A DNA stretch of 64,000 nucleotides from Bugulina stolonifera. Taxonomy: Eukaryota > Bryozoa > Gymnolaemata > Cheilostomatida > Bugulidae. The notes beneath the pieces were generated by a model. The model saw only the letters and a list, made by a program, of their open reading frames with translations. It ran no database searches and was not told the origin of the DNA. Positions 52,801-61,216 of the stretch are shown in pieces. The stretch's first letter is position 1, and each line of letters begins with the position of its first letter. Made by a program: the position numbers and the translations under genes. Location: contig OW285188.1 in the NCBI GenBank assembly GCA_935421135.1, positions 579,001 through 643,000 of the forward strand. The letters are read 5' to 3'.

Positions 52801-53012
52801 GTTACAAACAGCAATTTGGTACCAAACACACTGAAAACTTACTTTTATGTAATATTGAACATCTTCTACTAAATTGCAAACTGATAATTCAAGTGAATTT
52901 GTCAAAAATCATAAATCTGATGTTATGTTCCATGTTTGCAAAGTTGTACATGGCATGCAAAGTCATGTTTTATTGATTTTCATTCAAATTATGCATTCTG
53001 AACATTGCAAAA
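46880..53012 (+). repeat. HOR row 16: 27 units, 6,133 bp, with an internal 2,279-bp period
   Basis: The order is u7 (46880, 225), u8' (47105, 233), u9' (47338), u10' (47566), P (47794), R (48022), u11 (48250), u12 with a u14-like tail (48478, 225), u17 (48703), P (48931), R/u7 (49159, 225), u8' (49384, 233), u9' (49617), u10' (49845), P (50073), R (50301), u11 (50529), u12 (50757, 225), u13 (50982), u14 (51210, 207), u17/u8 (51417), u9/u8 (51645), u22/u8-like (51873), u9 (52101), P' (52329), R (52557), u6' (52785). The run from u8' to u11 recurs 2,279 bp later. The u9' units here carry GACCATC and CTCGAG instead of GAACATC and CTCAAG. The last 225-bp (50757) and 207-bp (51210) units of the window are here. 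Confidence 0.87.
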
Positions 53013-55974
53013 GTGAATGGGACACATTGTTAGAAACAGCAATTTGGCACAAAGCACACTGAAAACTTACTTTTAGGCAATATTGACCATCTTCTACTAG
53101 TTTACAAACTAATAACTCAAGTGAATGTGTCAAAAATCACAAATCTGACATTATGTTTCATGTTTGCAAAGTTGAATAGTGCATGCAAAGTCATGTTTTA
53201 TTGATTTTCATTCAAAATATGCACTCTGAACATTGCAAAAGTGAATGAAACACATTGTTACAAACAGCAATTTGGTACCAAACACACTGAAAACTTACTT
53301 TTATGTAATATTGAACATCCTCCACTAGTTTATAAACTGAGAACTCAAGTGTATTTGTCAAAAATCACAAATCTGTCATTATGTTTCATGTTTGCAAAGT
53401 TGAATATTGCATGCAAAGTCATGTTTTATTGATTTCCATTCAAATTATGCATTCTGAACATTGCAAAAGTGAATGAAACACATTGTTACAAACAGCAATT
53501 TGGTACCAAACACGCTGAAAACTTACTTTTATGTAATATTGAACATCCTCCACTAGTTTATAAACTGATAACTCAAGTGTATTTGTCAAAAATCACAAAT
53601 CTGACATTATGTTTCATGTTTGCAAAGTTGAATATTGCATGCAAAGTCATGTTTTATTGATTTTTATTCAAAATATGCACTCTGAACATTGCAAAAGTGA
53701 ATGAAACACATTGTTACAAACAGCAATTTGGCACAAAACACACTGAAAATTTACTTTTATGCAATATTGAACATCTTCTACTAGTTTACAAACTAATAAC
53801 TCAAGTGAATGTGTCAAAAATCACAAATCTGACATTATGTTTCATGTTTGCAAAGTTGAATATTGCATGCAAAGTCATGTTTTAGTGATTTTCATTCAAA
53901 TTATGCATTCTGAACATTGCAAAAGTTAATGAAACACATTGTTACAAACAGCAATTTGGTACCAAACACACTGAAAACTTACTTTTATGTAATATTGAAC
54001 ATCTTCCACTAGTTTACAAACTAATAACTCAAGTGAATGTGTCAAAAATCACAAATCTGACATTATGTTTCATGTTTGCAAAGTTGAATATTGCATGCAA
54101 AGTCATGTTTTAGTGATTTTCATTCAAATTATGCATTCTGAACATTGCAAAAGTTAATGAAACACATTGTTACAAACAGCAATTTGGCACAAAACACACT
54201 GAAAATTTACTTTTATGCAATATTGAACATCTTCTACTAGTTTACAGACTAACAACTCAAGTGAATGTGTCAAAAATCACAAATCTTACATTATGTTTCA
54301 TGTTTGCAAAGTTGAATATTGCATGCAAAGTCTTGTTTTAGTGATTTTCATTGAAATTATGCATTCTGAACATTGCAAAAGTGAATGAAACACATTATTA
54401 CAAACAGCAATTTGGTACCAAACACACTGAAAACTTACTTTTATGTAATATTGAACATCTTCTACTAGTTTATAAACTGATAACTCAAGTGTATTTGTCA
54501 AAAATCACAAATCTGACATTATGTTTCATGTTTGCAAAGTTGAGTATTGCATGCAAAGTCATGTTTTATTGATTTTCATTCAAAATATGCACTCTGAACA
54601 TTGCAAAAGTGAATGAAACACATTGTTACAAACAGCAATTTGGTACCAAACACACTGAAAACTTACTTTTATGTAATATTGAACATCTTCCACTAGTTTA
54701 TAAACTGATAACTCAAGTGTATTTGTCAAAAATCACAAATCTGACATTATGTTTCATGTTTGCAAAATTGAATATTGCATGCAAAGTCATGTTTTAGTGA
54801 TTTTCATTCTAATTATGCATTCCGAACATTGCAAAAGTTAATGAAACACATTGTTACAAACAGCAATTTGGTACCAAACACACTGAAAACTTACTTTTAT
54901 GTAATATTGAACATCTTCTACTAGTTTATAAACTGATAACTCAAGTGTATTTGTCAAAAATCACAAATCTGACATAATGTTTCATGTTTGCAAAGTTGAA
55001 TATTGCATGCAAAGTCATGTTTTATTGATTTTCATTCAAATTATGCATTCTAAACGTTGCAAAAGTTAATGAAACACATTGTTACAAACAGCAATTTGGC
55101 ACAAAACACACTGAAATTTACTTTTATGCAATATTGAGCATCTTCTACTAGTTTACAAACTGATAACTCAAGTGAATTTGTCAAAAATCACAAATCTGAC
55201 TTTATGTTTCATGTTTGCAAAGTTGAATATTGCATGCAAAGTCATGTTTTATTGATTTTCATTCAAAATATGCACTCTGAACATTGCAAAAGTGAATGAA
55301 ACACATTGTTACAAACAGCAATTTGGTACCAAACACACTGAAAACTTACTTTTATGTAATATTGAACATCTTCTACTAGTTTATAAACTGATCACTCAAG
55401 TGTATTTGTCAAAAATCACAAATCGGACATAATGTTTCATGTTTGCAAAGTTGAATATTGCATGCAAAGTCATGTTTTATTGATTTTCATTCAAATTATG
55501 CATTCTGAACGTTGCAAAAGTGAATGAAACACATTGTCACAAACAGCAATTTGGCACAAAACACACTGAAAATTTACTTTTATGCAATATTGAACATCTT
55601 CTACTAGTTTACAGACTAACAACTCAAGTGAATGTGTCAAAAATCACAAATCTTACATTATGTTTCATGTTTGCAAAGTTGAATATTGCATGCAAAGTCT
55701 TGTTTTAGTGATTTTCATTGAAATTATGCATTCTGAACATTGCAAAAGTGAATGAAACACATTATTACAAACAGCAATTGGCACAAAACACACTGAAAAC
55801 TTACTTTTATGCAATATTGAACATCCTCTACTAGTTTACAAACTGATAATTCAAGTGAATTTGTCAAAAATCACAAATCTGATGTTATGTTCCATGTTTG
55901 CAAAGTTGTATATGGCATGCAGAGTCATGTTTTAGTGATTTCCATTCAAATTATGCATTCTGAACATTGCAAAA
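53013..55974 (+). repeat. HOR row 17: 13 units with a six-unit island of left-half types
   Basis: Units start at 53013 (u7/u9'), 53241 (u10'), 53469 (P), 53697 (R), 53925 (u11- or u14-like start, R-like end), 54153 (u4-like with GTCTTG), 54381 (u15 with ACATTATTAC), 54609 (u16), 54837 (u17), 55065 (227 bp, mixed u18/u1/u2), 55292 (u3, AATCGGAC), 55520 (u4 with GTCTTG) and 55748 (227 bp). The 53013 unit has two nonstandard bases (TTAGAAAC, TTTTAGGC). The units 54381-55747 have no counterpart in the next three rows, where the 54153-type unit is followed directly by the 55748-type unit. Confidence 0.86.
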
Positions 55975-58481
55975 GTGAATAAAACACATGTTTACAAACA
56001 GCAATTTGGCACAAAACACACTGAAAACTTACTTTTATGCAATATTGACCATCTTCTACTAGTTTACAAACTAATAACTCGAGTGAATGTGTCAAAAATC
56101 ACGCATCTGACATTATGTTTCATGTTTGCAAAGTTGAATATTGCATGCAGAGTCATGTTTTAGTGATTTCCATTCAAATTATGCATTCTGAACATTGCAA
56201 AAGTGAATAAAACACATGTTTACAAGCAGCAATTTGGCACAAAACACACTGAAAACTTACTTTTATGCAATATTGAACATCTTCTACTAGTTTACAAACT
56301 AATAACTCAAGTGAATGTGTCAAAAATCACAAATCTGACATTATGTTTCATGTTTGCAAAGTTGAATATTGCATGCAAAGTCATGTTTTATTGATTTCCA
56401 TTCAAATTATGCATTCTGAACATTGCAAAAGTGAATGAAACACATTGTTACAAACAGCAATTTGGTACCAAACACGCTGAAAACTTACTTTTATGTAATA
56501 TTGAACATCCTCCACTAGTTTATAAACTGATAACTCAAGTGTATTTGTCAAAAATCACAAATCTGACATTATGTTTCATGTTTGCAAAGTTGAATATTGC
56601 ATGCAAAGTCATGTTTGATTGATTTTTATTCAAAATATGCACTCTGAACATTGCAAAAGTGAATGAAACACATTGTTACAAACAGCAATTTGGCACAAAA
56701 CACACTGAAAATTTACTTTTATGCAATATTGAACATCTTCTACTAGTTTACAAACTAATAACTCAAGTGAATGTGTCAAAAATCACAAATCTGACATTAT
56801 GTTTCATGTTTGCAAAGTTGAATATTGCATGCAAAGTCATGTTTTAGTGATTTTCATTCAAATTATGCATTCTGAACATTGCAAAAGTTAATGAAACACA
56901 TAGTTACAAACAGCAATTTGGTACCAAACACACTGAAAACTTACTTTTATGTAATATTGAACATCTTCTACTAAATTGCAAACTGATAATTCAAGTGAAT
57001 TTGTCAAAAATCATAAATCTGATGTTATGTTCCATGTTTGCAAAGTTGTACATGGCATGCAAAGTCATGTTTTATTGATTTTCATTCAAATTATGCATTC
57101 TGAACATTGCAAAAGTGAATGGGACACATTGTTACAAACAGCAATTTGGCACAAAGCACACTGAAAACTTACTTTTATGCAATATTGACCATCTTCTACT
57201 AGTTTACAAACTAATAACTCAAGTGAATGTGTCAAAAATCACAAATCTGACATTATGTTTCATGTTTGCAAAGTTGAATAGTGCATGCAAAGTCATGTTT
57301 TATTGATTTTCATTCAAAATATGCACTCTGAACATTGCAAAAGTGAATGAAACACATTGTTACAAACAGCAATTTGGTACCAAACACACTGAAAACTTAC
57401 TTTTATGTAATATTGAACATCCTCCACTAGTTTATAAACTGAGAACTCAAGTGTATTTGTCAAAAATCACAAATCTGTCATTATGTTTCATGTTTGCAAA
57501 GTTGAATATTGCATGCAAAGTCATGTTTTATTGATTTTTATTCAAAATATGCACTCTGAACATTGCAAAAGTGAATGAAACACATTGTTACAAACAGCAA
57601 TTTGGCACAAAACACACTGAAAATTTACTTTTATGCAATATTGAACATCTTCTACTAGTTTACAAACTAATAACTCAAGTGAATGTGTCAAAAATCACAA
57701 ATCTGACATTATGTTTCATGTTTGCAAAGTTGAATATTGCATGCAAAGTCATGTTTTAGTGATTTTCATTCAAATTATGCATTCTGAACATTGCAAAAGT
57801 TAATGAAACACATTGTTACAAACAGCAATTTGGTACCAAACACACTGAAAACTTACTTTTATGTAATATTGAACATCTTCTACTAGTTTACAAACTAATA
57901 ACTCAAGTGAATGTGTCAAAAATCACAAATCTGACATTATGTTTCATGTTTGCAAAGTTGAATATTGCATGCAAAGTCATGTTTTAGTGATTTTCATTCA
58001 AATTATGCATTCTGAACATTGCAAAAGTTAATGAAACACATTGTTACAAACAGCAATTTGGCACAAAACACACTGAAAATTTACTTTTATGCAATATTGA
58101 ACATCTTCTACTAGTTTACAGACTAACAACTCAAGTGAATGTGTCAAAAATCACAAATCTTACATTATGTTTCATGTTTGCAAAGTTGAATATTGCATGC
58201 AAAGTCTTGTTTTAGTGATTTTCATTGAAATTATGCATTCTGAACATTGCAAAAGTGAATGAAACACATTATTACAAACAGCAATTGGCACAAAACACAC
58301 TGAAAACTTACTTTTATGCAATATTGAACATCCTCTACTAGTTTACAAACTGATAATTCAAGTGAATTTGTCAAAAATCACAAATCTGATGTTATGTTCC
58401 ATGTTTGCAAAGTTGTATATGGCATGCAGAGTCATGTTTTAGTGATTTCCATTCAAATTATGCATTCTGAACATTGCAAAA
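55975..58481 (+). repeat. Terminal HOR copy 1: 11 units, 2,507 bp
   Basis: Units start at 55975 (u22/u8-like), 56203 (u9, ACAAGCAGC), 56431 (P'), 56659 (R), 56887 (u6', ACATAGTTAC and ATCATAAATC), 57115 (u7/u9'), 57343 (u10'/P), 57571 (R), 57799 (u11/R), 58027 (u4-like, GTCTTG) and 58255 (227 bp, ends as u6 then GCAGAG). Compared with the next copy, one P unit is missing because the 57343 unit starts as u10' (CTGTCATT) and ends as P (GATTTTTATTC, ATATGCAC). Confidence 0.9.
58255..58481 (+). repeat. 227-bp unit class, exemplar; single-base deletion
   Basis: Units at 55748, 58255 and 60990 have GCAATTGGCAC instead of GCAATTTGGCAC and also ACATTATTAC, CATCCTCTAC and an end that joins u6 (GTATATGGC) to GCAGAG. 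They are copies of one chimeric unit. The fourth 227-bp unit, at 55065, is unrelated: it has CTGAAATTTAC (one A lost). One 229-bp unit at 38513 has ACATAAATG (one A gained). Confidence 0.93.
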
Positions 58482-61216
58482 GTGAATAAAACACATGTTT
58501 ACAAACAGCAATTTGGCACAAAACACACTGAAAACTTACTTTTATGCAATATTGACCATCTTCTACTAGTTTACAAACTAATAACTCGAGTGAATGTGTC
58601 AAAAATCACGCATCTGACATTATGTTTCATGTTTGCAAAGTTGAATATTGCATGCAGAGTCATGTTTTAGTGATTTCCATTCAAATTATGCATTCTGAAC
58701 ATTGCAAAAGTGAATAAAACACATGTTTACAAGCAGCAATTTGGCACAAAACACACTGAAAACTTACTTTTATGCAATATTGAACATCTTCTACTAGTTT
58801 ACAAACTAATAACTCAAGTGAATGTGTCAAAAATCACAAATCTGACATTATGTTTCATGTTTGCAAAGTTGAATATTGCATGCAAAGTCATGTTTTATTG
58901 ATTTCCATTCAAATTATGCATTCTGAACATTGCAAAAGTGAATGAAACACATTGTTACAAACAGCAATTTGGTACCAAACACGCTGAAAACTTACTTTTA
59001 TGTAATATTGAACATCCTCCACTAGTTTATAAACTGATAACTCAAGTGTATTTGTCAAAAATCACAAATCTGACATTATGTTTCATGTTTGCAAAGTTGA
59101 ATATTGCATGCAAAGTCATGTTTGATTGATTTTTATTCAAAATATGCACTCTGAACATTGCAAAAGTGAATGAAACACATTGTTACAAACAGCAATTTGG
59201 CACAAAACACACTGAAAATTTACTTTTATGCAATATTGAACATCTTCTACTAGTTTACAAACTAATAACTCAAGTGAATGTGTCAAAAATCACAAATCTG
59301 ACATTATGTTTCATGTTTGCAAAGCTGAATATTGCATGCAAAGTCATGTTTTAGTGATTTTCATTCAAATTATGCATTCTGAACATTGCAAAAGTTAATG
59401 AAACACATAGTTACAAACAGCAATTTGGTACCAAACACACTGAAAACTTACTTTTATGTAATATTGAACATCTTCTACTAAATTGCAAACTGATAATTCA
59501 AGTGAATTTGTCAAAAATCATAAATCTGATGTTATGTTCCATGTTTGCAAAGTTGTATATGGCATGCAAAGTCATGTTTTATTGATTTTCATTCAAATTA
59601 TGCATTCTGAACATTGCAAAAGTGAATGGGACACATTGTTACAAACAGCAATTTGGCACAAAGCACACTGAAAACTTACTTTTATGCAATATTGACCATC
59701 TTCTACTAGTTTACAAACTAATAACTCAAGTGAATGTGTCAAAAATCACAAATCTGACATTATGTTTCATGTTTGCAAAGTTGAATAGTGCATGCAAAGT
59801 CATGTTTTATTGATTTTCATTCAAAATATGCACTCTGAACATTGCAAAAGTGAATGAAACACATTGTTACAAACAGCAATTTGGTACCAAACACACTGAA
59901 AACTTACTTTTATGTAATATTGAACATCCTCCACTAGTTTATAAACTGAGAACTCAAGTGTATTTGTCAAAAATCACCAATCTGTCATTATGTTTCATGT
60001 TTGCAAAGTTGAATATTGCATGCAAAGTCATGTTTTATTGATTTCCATTCAAATTATGCATTCTGAACATTGCAAAAGTGAATGAAACACATTGTTACAA
60101 ACAGCAATTTGGTACCAAACACGCTGAAAACTTACTTTTATGTAATATTGAACATCCTCCACTAGTTTATAAACTGATAACTCAAGTGTATTTGTCAAAA
60201 ATCACAAATCTGACATTATGTTTCATGTTTGCAAAGTTGAATATTGCATGCAAAGTCATGTTTTATTGATTTTTATTCAAAATATGCACTCTGAACATTG
60301 CAAAAGTGAATGAAACACATTGTTACAAACAGCAATTTGGCACAAAACACACTGAAAATTTACTTTTATGCAATATTGAACATCTTCTACTAGTTTACAA
60401 ACTAATAACTCAAGTGAATGTGTCAAAAATCACAAATCTGACATTATGTTTCATGTTTGCAAAGTTGAATATTGCATGCAAAGTCATGTTTTAGTGATTT
60501 TCATTCAAATTATGCATTCTGAACATTGCAAAAGTTAATGAAACACATTGTTACAAACAGCAATTTGGTACCAAACACACTGAAAACTTACTTTTATGTA
60601 ATATTGAACATCTTCTACTAGTTTACAAACTAATAACTCAAGTGAATGTGTCAAAAATCACAAATCTGACATTATGTTTCATGTTTGCAAAGTTGAATAT
60701 TGCATGCAAAGTCATGTTTTAGTGATTTTCATTCAAATTATGCATTCTGAACGTTGCAAAAGTTAATGAAACACATTGTTACAAACAGCAATTTGGCACA
60801 AAACACACTGAAAATTTACTTTTATGCAATATTGAACATCTTCTACTAGTTTACAGACTAACAACTCAAGTGAATGTGTCAAAAATCACAAATCTTACAT
60901 TATGTTTCATGTTTGCAAAGTTGAATATTGCATGCAAAGTCTTGTTTTAGTGATTTTCATTGAAATTATGCATTCTGAACATTGCAAAAGTGAATGAAAC
61001 ACATTATTACAAACAGCAATTGGCACAAAACACACTGAAAACTTACTTTTATGCAATATTGAACATCCTCTACTAGTTTACAAACTGATAATTCAAGTGA
61101 ATTTGTCAAAAATCACAAATCTGATGTTATGTTCCATGTTTGCAAAGTTGTATATGGCATGCAGAGTCATGTTTTAGTGATTTCCATTCAAATTATGCAT
61201 TCTGAACATTGCAAAA
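58482..61216 (+). repeat. Terminal HOR copy 2: 12 units, 2,735 bp
   Basis: Units start at 58482, 58710, 58938, 59166, 59394, 59622, 59850 (u10'), 60078 (P), 60306 (R), 60534, 60762 and 60990 (227 bp). The order equals terminal copy 1 plus the P unit at 60078. Private changes seen: GCAAAGCTG near 59323, TCACCAATC near 59975 and AACGTTGC near 60752. These sparse differences indicate recent amplification. Confidence 0.92.

Noticed and set aside
54298..54501. Minus-strand open frame of 67 codons
   Set aside because: It exists only because single changes (GTCTTG, ATTATTAC and a changed CATTGAAATT) remove stops in one unit. It is the reverse strand of the same satellite.
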